Positions 1 to 5,438 of a stretch of 6,080 nt of DNA are shown here, piece by piece; the stretch's first letter is position 1; each line of letters opens with the position of its first letter. This DNA comes from Acidobacteriota bacterium (GTDB lineage Bacteria > Acidobacteriota > Terriglobia > UBA7540), in contig JAJXZM010000486.1 in assembly GCA_021780055.1 (NCBI GenBank), positions 1-6,080 on the forward strand, written 5' to 3'. Below the pieces are notes generated by a model. That model made no database searches. It worked only from the letters and a program-made list of their open reading frames with translations, and was not told the DNA's origin. A program made the position numbers and the translations under genes.

Positions 1-126
1 TATTCGCGGGCGTTCCGGAATTTGGGATCATGACGCTTGGCATGGGTTACAACAGTTCTTCAACCATCAATTTCGTCATGGACGCGAGTTTCCATTACGA
101 ACTAAGCAGACCGTCACCCGCAAATA

Positions 127-1050
127 TCAATTGGATGCAAAGGATTTTTGGATTGCATTCAGGTGTGCTTGCCAGTTTGTGGGAAGACCCGGTTGAATTT
201 CCAGGAGATGCACTGCCCCTTGAATGCTAAGATCGTCAGGGACCCTTTCAAAGCAGCAGCGGACCTGCTTGACTCGAATATGAATGGGTTTGAAGATCAG
301 CACGGTACCGTCAAAGTGAACGGAAAGCAGCTTTTGATGCCAGGTGCCGTCCGGCTCTTGCGATTGCTCCATCAGGAACGTCCCGCCCTTGTTGAGTCGT
401 GCCAGAAATCCCCATCCAATCTTGACGTCTTTGATCAGCGTGCCGTCAATCTTGACCATCCGCTGGGTTGCAGGATCCACCCAGAGTTCGCCTGCCATGC
501 CCTGGAGAATGAGTGATTGGCGGGAACTGGGCTGGAAGTCTGGGGCCGGCCGGAACTTCAGCATGATGCGGCCCTTTGCATCTCTTCCTGCATAGGTGTA
601 AATGAAGGCGCTCGGGATGTCCTTGATGACATTATCGCGACGCAGCCGGTTGCTTTGCTGGTCCTTGAAGCGGGATTCCTTGAGTTGCGCGTCTCCGTGT
701 AGCCTGGCAAGCAACTGCTGATTTGCCCGAAGCTGCTGCGGGTTTGGAGGAGCGTTGTTCACTTCGATCAGCCTGCCAACTTCCCCATGCGGCGTAGCAA
801 TCCGATCGGTTGTGCTCGACCCATCCGGGAAAATGTCTCTCTCTATAAACCGATAGTAATGCGTAGGGTGCTCAGACGCCTGAAGTTCGTTCCAGGCAAC
901 GTTCTTCACCATCTGGTGAACGCTGGAAGCCGGCAGTCCAGGAGGATTCTGGACGGCGGCTGCGAGGCAAGCCGACACCATCGAAAAAATAACAACTGAC
1001 AGTGCGGCAAGGCCATTGAGAACGGATTGCGAAGGCACGCCTGTTTTCAT
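127..1050 (-). CDS. exported beta-rich protein of unknown function (possible lipoprotein)
   Basis: 307 residues. I do not recognise a named family. The N-terminus is a clear export signal: a basic start, then a hydrophobic stretch at about residues 10-27, then an alanine-rich cleavage region (residues 27-32). Cys28, preceded by V-S-A, also fits a loose lipobox, so the mature protein could be periplasmic or lipid-anchored. After a short helical segment (about 44-60) and a charged, Gln/Arg-rich linker (about 103-142), the rest alternates short polar and hydrophobic stretches typical of beta strands. It includes the segment G-E-L-W-V-D-P-A-T at 187-195, which recalls the LolA/LolB-like or outer-membrane lipoprotein-sorting fold seen in many acidobacterial hypothetical proteins (from memory). 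A Cys-Cys pair lies at 265-266. There are no enzyme motifs. The ATG at 1050 has only a weak ribosome site (GGAAAAG upstream). It is transcribed alone, divergently from rhaM. The coding call is firm; the fold is a guess. Confidence 0.8.
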   Translation of the reverse strand: MKTGVPSQSVLNGLAALSVVIFSMVSACLAAAVQNPPGLPASSVHQMVKNVAWNELQASEHPTHYYRFIERDIFPDGSSTTDRIATPHGEVGRLIEVNNAPPNPQQLRANQQLLARLHGDAQLKESRFKDQQSNRLRRDNVIKDIPSAFIYTYAGRDAKGRIMLKFRPAPDFQPSSRQSLILQGMAGELWVDPATQRMVKIDGTLIKDVKIGWGFLARLNKGGTFLMEQSQEPDGTWHQKLLSVHFDGTVLIFKPIHIRVKQVRCCFERVPDDLSIQGAVHLLEIQPGLPTNWQAHLNAIQKSFASN

Positions 1051-1200
1051 TTGCGCTTTTCCGCTCGCTCACCAGTTCGGTGCACGGCTTGGTCTGTGGT
1101 GAGTTTTCCGCTAAACGTATACATCTGTTCGCAACCTATTTCAACCCTTCGCGCAACTGCCTCCAATACCATGTTATCAGTTGGGGCAGATTGCGGATGA

Positions 1201-1231
1201 TGTTGAACACAACAGAATAGGGAATTGTCCC
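1201..1231. repeat. two adjacent short inverted repeats (possible operators)
   Basis: At 1201-1214, TGTTG is followed after 4 nt by CAACA. At 1220-1231, GGGA is followed after 4 nt by TCCC. The centres are about 18 bases apart, or under two helical turns. Both are short enough to arise by chance. They are noted because they are the only symmetric elements I saw in the rhaM upstream gap. No regulator family is assigned. Confidence 0.2.
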
Positions 1232-1353
1232 GTGCGCGCCGCTGTCAATGGAAGAGAGGGAACTTTCAGCAATCGACGAAGAAAAGAATAGGAAGTGTAG
1301 CCTTTTTGACCCCTACAGTGGTTAAATAGCCGGCCAATGGAGCATGAAAATCC

Positions 1354-1360
1354 GAGGAGG
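1354..1360 (+). promoter_or_regulatory. ribosome binding site of rhaM
   Basis: GAGGAGG ends 4 nt before the ATG at 1365. It is the strongest Shine-Dalgarno on this side of the window and decides the rhaM start. The earlier in-frame ATG at 1344 lies upstream of it and would translate through it. Confidence 0.85.
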
Positions 1361-1364
1361 CGAA

Positions 1365-1688
1365 ATGAAGAGAGTTGGATTCATTTTGAAAGTGAAGGCT
1401 GAATTGATCGAGGAATACAAGGAGCACCACAAGAAAGTGTGGCCTGAAATGCTGGATGCCCTGCGGCGCACGGGCTGGCACAACTACTCCCTGTTCATGC
1501 GGAATGATGGCATGCTCTTCGGGTATTTTGAGACGCCCACCGGTCTCCAGACCGCCGTGGAAGGAATGTCGAAGGAAGAAGTCAACGCCAGATGGCAGAA
1601 AATGATGTCGCCCTATTTTGAGTCGCTGGAAGGGTCGCGTCCGGACGAGATGATGGGGGAACTGGACGAGGTGTTTCACCTCGATTGA
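1365..1688 (+). CDS. rhaM: L-rhamnose mutarotase
   Basis: 107 residues from the ATG at 1365, close to the 104 of E. coli RhaM. The enzyme interconverts the alpha and beta anomers of L-rhamnose in the cytoplasm, which helps the sugar enter the isomerase pathway. Numbering from this start lines up with E. coli without a gap in the first 45 residues: Tyr18, His22, W-P-E at 26-28, and H-N-Y at 39-41 (Tyr41) all coincide with the substrate-binding and catalytic positions known there. R-W at 76-77 matches the conserved Trp76 region, and the C-terminal E-V-F-H-L matches the family ending. The match in numbering and the AGGAGG 4 nt upstream favour 1365 over the in-frame ATG at 1344, which would add seven residues. 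No rhamnose isomerase, kinase, aldolase or transporter lies in the window, so it is a lone copy here. Confidence in the family is very high. Confidence 0.95.
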   Translation: MKRVGFILKVKAELIEEYKEHHKKVWPEMLDALRRTGWHNYSLFMRNDGMLFGYFETPTGLQTAVEGMSKEEVNARWQKMMSPYFESLEGSRPDEMMGELDEVFHLD

Positions 1689-1706
1689 AGCACTTGCCTG
1701 TCCGGA

Positions 1707-1736
1707 CCCGCCCACCCACTTGACATGGCGGGCGGG
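1707..1736. terminator. GC-rich hairpin between convergent genes
   Basis: CCCGCCC (1707-1713) pairs with GGGCGGG (1730-1736) in a perfect 7-bp stem with a 16-nt loop. It lies 19 nt after the rhaM stop and 24 bases from the stop of the convergent cysteine-rich gene, where a shared bidirectional terminator would be expected. Neither strand has a T-run after the stem, so it is not a textbook intrinsic terminator and may need Rho or act only as an mRNA end stabiliser. Confidence 0.35.
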
Positions 1737-1759
1737 ACGTCGATCTCGCTACTGAACGG

Positions 1760-2344
1760 CTACTTGATGTACCGGATTCGCAGATCCGTTGCCGCACGGT
1801 CGGTGACCATCTCCGGATGCGTCTTGCGAAAATCCTCTGTGGCCGCGCACGACCAGCACACCGGTTCGCACTTTTCGAAGAGTTCCGGCAACTTCTCTGC
1901 AGGGAACTGGTTCCAGACAATGATCTGTTTTTCCGGCGTCAGGAGCGCGGGCTTGTGGTCTACCCACCACTCCTTGACTTCGGCGATAGACTTTCCGCAA
2001 AAGATGCACTTCTTATCGTCGAACCAATTAATAACGATGTTGCGGACAAGACATTCCGACGGGGCTATCTCGATTTGGTTCAGGCAGTCCTGCCCGCAGT
2101 CTTTGCGCTCAGGCCAGCGAGTGCATTGGCTGAGTTGCATTTGGGGCTTGTGGCTAAACGCCTCTCGGGCAGCTTCTTTGGCATCGAGTTCTACGGTTGC
2201 GGTCTTATGGGTTTCCGGGCAATTCACCAGACGCTGTCCCCGAAACTCCAAATAGGTTCGCAAGCTCAGGTATGCTCGATAGAGCAAATAAACCAGAGCC
2301 GCGGCGGCGGTGGCGATAAGGATCCAAAAGAGTGTATTGCTCAT
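1760..2344 (-). CDS. membrane-anchored cysteine-rich protein of unknown function
   Basis: 194 residues from the ATG at 2344. One N-terminal transmembrane helix (about residues 5-22) is followed directly by Arg23, 29, 35 and 38, so the positive-inside rule places the rest in the cytoplasm. The soluble part carries ten cysteines: C42 (in N-C-P-E-T-H), C74, C83, C87 and C98 (C-x8-C-x3-C-x10-C, around W-P-E-R at 77-80), C113-x2-C116 (C-I-F-C-G-K), and C159-x3-C163-x2-C166. The paired CxxC motifs resemble zinc-ribbon knuckles, or could ligate an iron-sulphur centre; neither is proven. I recall similar hypothetical proteins with N/T-C-P-E-T and C-x-W-P-E-R blocks from Acidobacteriota, but no function. 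The start is chosen for GGGAGG 5 nt upstream and because the in-frame ATG at 2362 falls before the predicted transcript start. It is monocistronic, and its promoter carries a CRP/FNR-like site. Confidence 0.85.
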   Translation of the reverse strand: MSNTLFWILIATAAAALVYLLYRAYLSLRTYLEFRGQRLVNCPETHKTATVELDAKEAAREAFSHKPQMQLSQCTRWPERKDCGQDCLNQIEIAPSECLVRNIVINWFDDKKCIFCGKSIAEVKEWWVDHKPALLTPEKQIIVWNQFPAEKLPELFEKCEPVCWSCAATEDFRKTHPEMVTDRAATDLRIRYIK

Positions 2345-2349
2345 TGAAG

Positions 2350-2355
2350 CCTCCC
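2350..2355 (-). promoter_or_regulatory. ribosome binding site of the cysteine-rich gene
   Basis: On the minus strand GGGAGG (2355 down to 2350) is followed by 5 nt and the ATG at 2344. It selects this start over the ATG at 2362, six codons upstream. Confidence 0.8.
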
Positions 2356-2366
2356 TTCCCATCCTG

Positions 2367-2372
2367 CTTATA
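2367..2372 (-). promoter_or_regulatory. predicted -10 element of the cysteine-rich gene
   Basis: On the minus strand the hexamer TATAAG (2372 down to 2367) matches the TATAAT consensus at 5 of 6 bases. With -7 at 2367, transcription would start at G2360 and give a 16-nt leader that contains the ribosome site. I see no good -35 hexamer. The CRP-like palindrome covers that area instead, as expected for an activator-dependent promoter. Confidence 0.5.
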
Positions 2373-2393
2373 GCAAACGGCGTTGGCCAGGGA

Positions 2394-2409
2394 TGTGATT
2401 TACATCACA
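2394..2409. promoter_or_regulatory. CRP/FNR-family binding site (perfect palindrome)
   Basis: TGTGATTTACATCACA is a perfect inverted repeat of TGTGAT around 4 nt, identical to the CRP half-sites TGTGA-N6-TCACA. FNR would prefer TTGAT-N4-ATCAA, so a CRP-type recognition helix is more likely. Its centre (2401.5) lies 41.5 bases before the transcription start predicted from the minus-strand TATAAG, the classic class II activator position. It is about 155 bases from the divergent epimerase start, so any effect there would be indirect. The site is seen in the sequence; the regulator and its signal are not known. Confidence 0.75.
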
Positions 2410-2531
2410 GACGATTGTGCCGTTTGTTCCGAAAGCGAGTGGTGGCAATGGGGGACTTATTTCGCCGGAGAAGCTTGCTTTCGTGCGAAGCGGGTCGCTT
2501 ACTGGCGAGTTACTAGCAGCATGGTGACTTC

Positions 2532-2560
2532 TTGCAATTGGTCTGATGCGTAAGTAGAGT
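2532..2560 (+). promoter_or_regulatory. possible promoter of the epimerase gene
   Basis: TTGCAA (2532-2537) and TAGAGT (2555-2560) are separated by 17 nt and match the sigma-70 boxes at about 4 of 6 bases each. Transcription would begin near 2567, almost on top of the ATG at 2570. This would give a nearly leaderless message and fits the lack of a Shine-Dalgarno. Matches this weak occur by chance. Confidence 0.25.
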
Positions 2561-2563
2561 CTA

Positions 2564-3646
2564 ATGAGAATGAAAGCGTTAATTACGGGATCGGGAGGGT
2601 TGATTGGTTCGGCTTGCGCGTGCCTGTTGAGTGAAGCAGGTTGGGAGGTTGTTGGAATTGACAACAACATGCGGCAGCAATTTTTCGGCCCCCGAGGGTC
2701 TATCGCGCCGACGGTGAGATTCCTGCAGGAATCTTTTGTCGGGTATCGCCACCGCGGTCTGGATATTCGCGATCGCGAGGCGATCCGGGAGCTGATAAAG
2801 CAGGAACGCCCGGATTTTATCATCCACGCCGCAGCGCAGCCGTCTCATGACCGGGCTGCTTCAATCCCATACGAAGATTTTGATGTGAACGCGGTGGGAA
2901 CACTGAACCTGCTTGTCGCGGCCAGGGAGTTCTGCCGGGACTCACCTTTCTGTTTCCTCAGCACCAATAAGGTCTACGGCGACCGGCCCAATTCGCTCCC
3001 CCTGGTCGAGCGGCCCACGCGATACGATTACGCGGATGGGCGGGACGGGGTCGATGAGACCATGTCCATTGACGCCTGCCTGCACTCGGTTTTTGGTGCC
3101 TCCAAGGTGGCGGCAGATGTGATGTGCCAGGAATTCGGCCGTTACTTTCAGATGCCTGTGGGTGTTTTTCGCGCGGGCTGCATGACGGGACCTCAGCACG
3201 CGGCCGTCCAACTGCACGGCTATCTGGCGTATATCATCGACTGTGCTGTCGCCGGCCGAGAATACACAATTTTCGGCTACAAGGGGAAGCAGGTGCGAGA
3301 TCAGATTCATTGCGATGATGTCGGCCGGTTGCTGATGGAGTTCTTCCAGTCTCCGAAGTGCGGCGAGGTTTACAATCTTGGCGGTGGAAGACAAAACAGC
3401 ATTTCAATCCTTGAAACGGTTGAGATGCTGGATGGGATGGGGTTGCGGCTCCAGCACCGCTATGACCCTCAGAACCGGGTGGGCGACCACATCTGCTACA
3501 TCACCGACTTAAGCAAGCTCCGCTCTCACTTTCCGAATTGGGAAATCAAACATAGCCTGAATCAAATCATTACCGAGATTGCGGATGTCCGTTTGAGATC
3601 GCGCGCTGGAGGCGCTGAAGCGGTTGCTGCTGACCAGGCCCCCTAG
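2564..3646 (+). CDS. NAD-dependent epimerase/dehydratase, CDP-paratose 2-epimerase-like (extended SDR)
   Basis: 360 residues. The N-terminal Rossmann motif is G-S-G-G-L-I-G (9-15), with Asp33 ending strand 2 as in NAD-binding members. H-A-A-A-Q-P-S-H-D (88-96) and L-S-T-N-K-V-Y-G-D (132-140) follow. The S-T-N-K-V-Y-G-D block and the G-K-Q-V-R-D block in the C-terminal half match Salmonella tyvelose epimerase (RfbE/Tyv), which inverts C2 of CDP-paratose through a C4 keto or C2 oxidation step using bound NAD. The catalytic Y-x3-K is instead F177-G-A-S-K181. I recall the same H-S-x-F-G-A-S-K form in a group of homologues, so this is probably a subfamily trait and the true substrate is unknown. 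The last 15 or so residues are a low-complexity Ala-rich tail beyond the domain. ATG codons at 2564 and 2570 are both possible, as neither has a good ribosome site; the 2570 start begins M-K-A-L-I-T-G, typical of the family. It is the first of three co-directional glycan genes. Confidence 0.9.
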   Translation: MRMKALITGSGGLIGSACACLLSEAGWEVVGIDNNMRQQFFGPRGSIAPTVRFLQESFVGYRHRGLDIRDREAIRELIKQERPDFIIHAAAQPSHDRAASIPYEDFDVNAVGTLNLLVAAREFCRDSPFCFLSTNKVYGDRPNSLPLVERPTRYDYADGRDGVDETMSIDACLHSVFGASKVAADVMCQEFGRYFQMPVGVFRAGCMTGPQHAAVQLHGYLAYIIDCAVAGREYTIFGYKGKQVRDQIHCDDVGRLLMEFFQSPKCGEVYNLGGGRQNSISILETVEMLDGMGLRLQHRYDPQNRVGDHICYITDLSKLRSHFPNWEIKHSLNQIITEIADVRLRSRAGGAEAVAADQAP

Positions 3647-3696
3647 CCCGGTTCGGGTTGATTCCAAATCGACGAAAGTGAGTCTGGCATGGCGGT

Positions 3697-3703
3697 GGAG
3701 GGG
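3697..3703 (+). promoter_or_regulatory. ribosome binding site for a GTG start
   Basis: GGAGGGG ends 5 nt before the GTG at 3709. An ATG at 3705 overlaps it but opens a frame that stops after 22 codons, so the GTG is the start that leads into the long protein. Confidence 0.65.
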
Positions 3704-3708
3704 AATGC

Positions 3709-5301
3709 GTGGCGGCTGGCGATCGTGCCGGCGTATGGGAAAGAAAGAAAAGCGAGACCGCTATCGCTGTTGATTGCTCCAACCAATTTGACCGTTTCGG
3801 CTCCGGTTGTGGTGTGACTTCGGCCGGGCAGCAGTGGCTCGACATTGAGAAGTCTCGCGAGAAGCTTCTGGAGAATCCTTATTTATCCGCGAGGCTTCGC
3901 CGCCGAGCCTTTTGGGTGGCAAAATCGTTGCCCGTGCTTCCGGGTCAGAAAGTCCTGGAACTTGGGGCAGGTAGCGGCATCTGGACCGAGCACCTTGCCG
4001 TTGTTCTGGACGGACTGACCACTATTACAGCCGCAGTGTTCAACAGGGACCTGGCGAACGTAGCTCAATCGAAGAGCCTTCCCAACACAGATTTCATCTG
4101 CATCGAGGACATTCAGTCCGCTTTCCCGCCCGAAAGCTTTGATTGCGTGGTCGGCACTCACATCCTGACGGATGAGCTTTGGCCTTCAACCCTGGAATTC
4201 GCGTACCGATGCTTGAAGCCGGGTGGGCAATTTATGTTCTTTGCCCGGAATGCGTCGAACCCGTTTGCCCGGATGCGGAAAGTGGCGAGTGGTTTTCCCA
4301 AGCGAACACAGAGCGATGGTCTCCCTCAGACGATTAGTGCGCAGGGGTGCATTGATGAGGCTGTTCGACGAGGCTTTACCGGCGTCGAAGGCGCCCTTTC
4401 TGAAGTGATTCCGCCTCTCAAGGGTGCTGCCGGCCAGGCTGTTGGACTGATTCTGGAGCGTGCTCCTGTTACGCGCCGTTTCTCAAGCATCATCTGCCTG
4501 CGCGGCGCCAAGCCTGGAAGCGTGGCGCAACGGGGCATGGTTCCGGTGAGCCTGGCGACGCATCCGCAACTTTTCGGCGCGGTGTCGGTCGTAGTTCCTT
4601 GCCATAACGAAAAGGCGAATATTGAACGCCTGGTCAATACGCTTACCGGCATGTATGGCGCATACCTTCATGAGATCGTGATTGTTGATGACAACAGTAC
4701 GGACCGCACGGCAGAAGTCGCTGCCAACGTTGCCCGGGGCGAGCCACGCGTCAAACTGGTAAGGCGCAATCCTCCGGGCGGAGTGGGCCGGGCTCTGCGG
4801 GACGGTTATGCTGCTGCAACCGGAAAATACATCCTGTCGATTGATTGCGATTTCGTCGCTATCGCTTCGGAGTTCCGGGGGCTTTTTGACGCCGTGGCCG
4901 AGGGGTGCGACGGGGCGATTGGCAGCCGCTTTTCCTCAGAATCGGCGCTGGTACGCTACCCGTTTTTCAAGATCCTTTGCAACCGTGGATATCATCTGCT
5001 GCTGAACCTGCTGCTGGGCAAGCGATTTCGCGATGTTTCAAATAATCTGAAACTCTATCGCGCGGAGATTCTGAAGGAACTCGATATTGAAGAACCTCAC
5101 TTTGCAGCGAACGTGGAGACAGGCCTGAAGCCTCTTTTGATGAACTATCGTATTCGGGAAGTTCCTGCCTCCTGGATCAACCGTACGGCAGACATGGGCA
5201 AATCCTCTTTCAATCTGCTGAAGGTTGGTCCCGACTACCTGTGCGTGCTTCTCCGGACGACGTGGCGATATTGGCGGGGCGAATACCGCACATCTCGCTG
5301 A
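3709..5301 (+). CDS. fused class I methyltransferase and family 2 glycosyltransferase
   Basis: 530 residues in one frame from a GTG start. Residues 1-40 match nothing I know. Residues 41-265 form a class I SAM-dependent methyltransferase: motif I is V-L-E-L-G-A-G-S-G (82-90), the strand 4 region is S-F-D-C-V-V-G-T-H (143-151), and the strand 5 turn is C-L-K-P-G-G (168-173). The acidic residue that normally ends strand 2 and binds the SAM ribose is not seen (T-A-A-V-F-N at 107-112). After a short linker, residues 291-510 form a GT2 (GT-A) domain of the dolichol-phosphate-mannose synthase type: V-V-V-P-C-H-N-E (294-301), V-D-D-N-S-T-D (326-332), and the metal-binding D-C-D at 379-381. There is no C-terminal transmembrane helix. 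By family, the GT2 part moves a sugar from a nucleotide to a polyprenyl phosphate at the cytoplasmic membrane face; the methyl acceptor is unknown. It lies 62 bases after the epimerase gene, probably in the same operon. Confidence 0.9.
   Translation: MAAGDRAGVWERKKSETAIAVDCSNQFDRFGSGCGVTSAGQQWLDIEKSREKLLENPYLSARLRRRAFWVAKSLPVLPGQKVLELGAGSGIWTEHLAVVLDGLTTITAAVFNRDLANVAQSKSLPNTDFICIEDIQSAFPPESFDCVVGTHILTDELWPSTLEFAYRCLKPGGQFMFFARNASNPFARMRKVASGFPKRTQSDGLPQTISAQGCIDEAVRRGFTGVEGALSEVIPPLKGAAGQAVGLILERAPVTRRFSSIICLRGAKPGSVAQRGMVPVSLATHPQLFGAVSVVVPCHNEKANIERLVNTLTGMYGAYLHEIVIVDDNSTDRTAEVAANVARGEPRVKLVRRNPPGGVGRALRDGYAAATGKYILSIDCDFVAIASEFRGLFDAVAEGCDGAIGSRFSSESALVRYPFFKILCNRGYHLLLNLLLGKRFRDVSNNLKLYRAEILKELDIEEPHFAANVETGLKPLLMNYRIREVPASWINRTADMGKSSFNLLKVGPDYLCVLLRTTWRYWRGEYRTSR
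3952..3978 (+). other. SAM-binding motif I of the methyltransferase domain
   Basis: Codes for residues 82-90, with the glycine pattern G-x-G-x-G at 86-90 preceded by Glu84. It marks the methyltransferase half of the fusion and shows that the SAM loop is intact. Confidence 0.85.
4843..4851 (+). other. DxD metal-binding motif of the GT2 domain
   Basis: Codes for Asp379-Cys380-Asp381, the motif that holds the divalent metal and nucleotide-sugar phosphates in GT-A enzymes. Both aspartates are present, so the glycosyltransferase half looks catalytically competent. The middle residue is Cys rather than the usual Ala. Confidence 0.8.
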
Positions 5302-5438
5302 CGGAAGTGACCTCCGCCGCGCGCCATCCATGGTCCTGTTTCGTCGGCCTGCCTATTCACAAATGAACGGGCTCTGTGTAAGACTGTGCAGGGATTAACT
5401 CAGCCCGTATTCGCTCGCATGCTCTTTTCGGAACGGCC

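Larger units (their letters stand above)
1051..1364. other. divergent intergenic region between the exported protein and rhaM
   Basis: About 310 bases without a convincing gene. It must hold the promoters of both flanking genes, which point away from each other, but I found no sigma-70 pair with correct spacing. A TTGACC at 1306-1311 is followed by TAAATA at 1323-1328, only 11 nt apart, so this is not a usable pair. Two short inverted repeats lie close together at 1201-1214 and 1220-1231 and could be operator sites. Nothing else stands out. Confidence 0.5.

Noticed and set aside
1..43. A minus-strand ATG near 43 with a frame open to the left edge
   Set aside because: Only 14 codons are visible, with no clear ribosome site, so a gene start cannot be supported.
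2..230. Plus-strand frames open from the window's left edge (one ending at 205, one at 230) that could be gene tails
   Set aside because: Two different frames are open at once, neither translation resembles a known family, and both run into the C-terminal part of the minus-strand gene at 127-1050. Bases 1-126 are left unassigned.
1817..2347. Long plus-strand frames opposite the cysteine-rich gene
   Set aside because: The minus strand has a ribosome site, a promoter, a transmembrane helix and ordered cysteine motifs. The plus frames have none of these and are shadows of the real gene.
2368..2823. A 151-codon minus-strand frame running from inside the epimerase gene into the divergent gap
   Set aside because: It is antisense to the conserved Rossmann region of the epimerase and would read through the CRP-like site and its promoter. 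It has no recognisable motif.
3647..3657. Small hairpin CCCG-GTT-CGGG directly after the epimerase stop
   Set aside because: The stem is only 4 bp with no T-run, so it is unlikely to terminate. The next gene is 62 bases away and probably co-transcribed.
3689..3817. A 42-codon plus-strand frame starting at the ATG at 3689 and overlapping the start of the MT-GT2 gene
   Set aside because: It has no ribosome site of its own and no homology I recognise. The GGAGGGG at 3697-3703 lies inside it and serves the GTG at 3709.
5302..5438. Possible promoter (TTCACA at 5356, TAAGAC at 5379) before the GT39 gene
   Set aside because: The -10 matches only 3 of 6 bases, so it cannot be told from chance. The gap shows nothing else.
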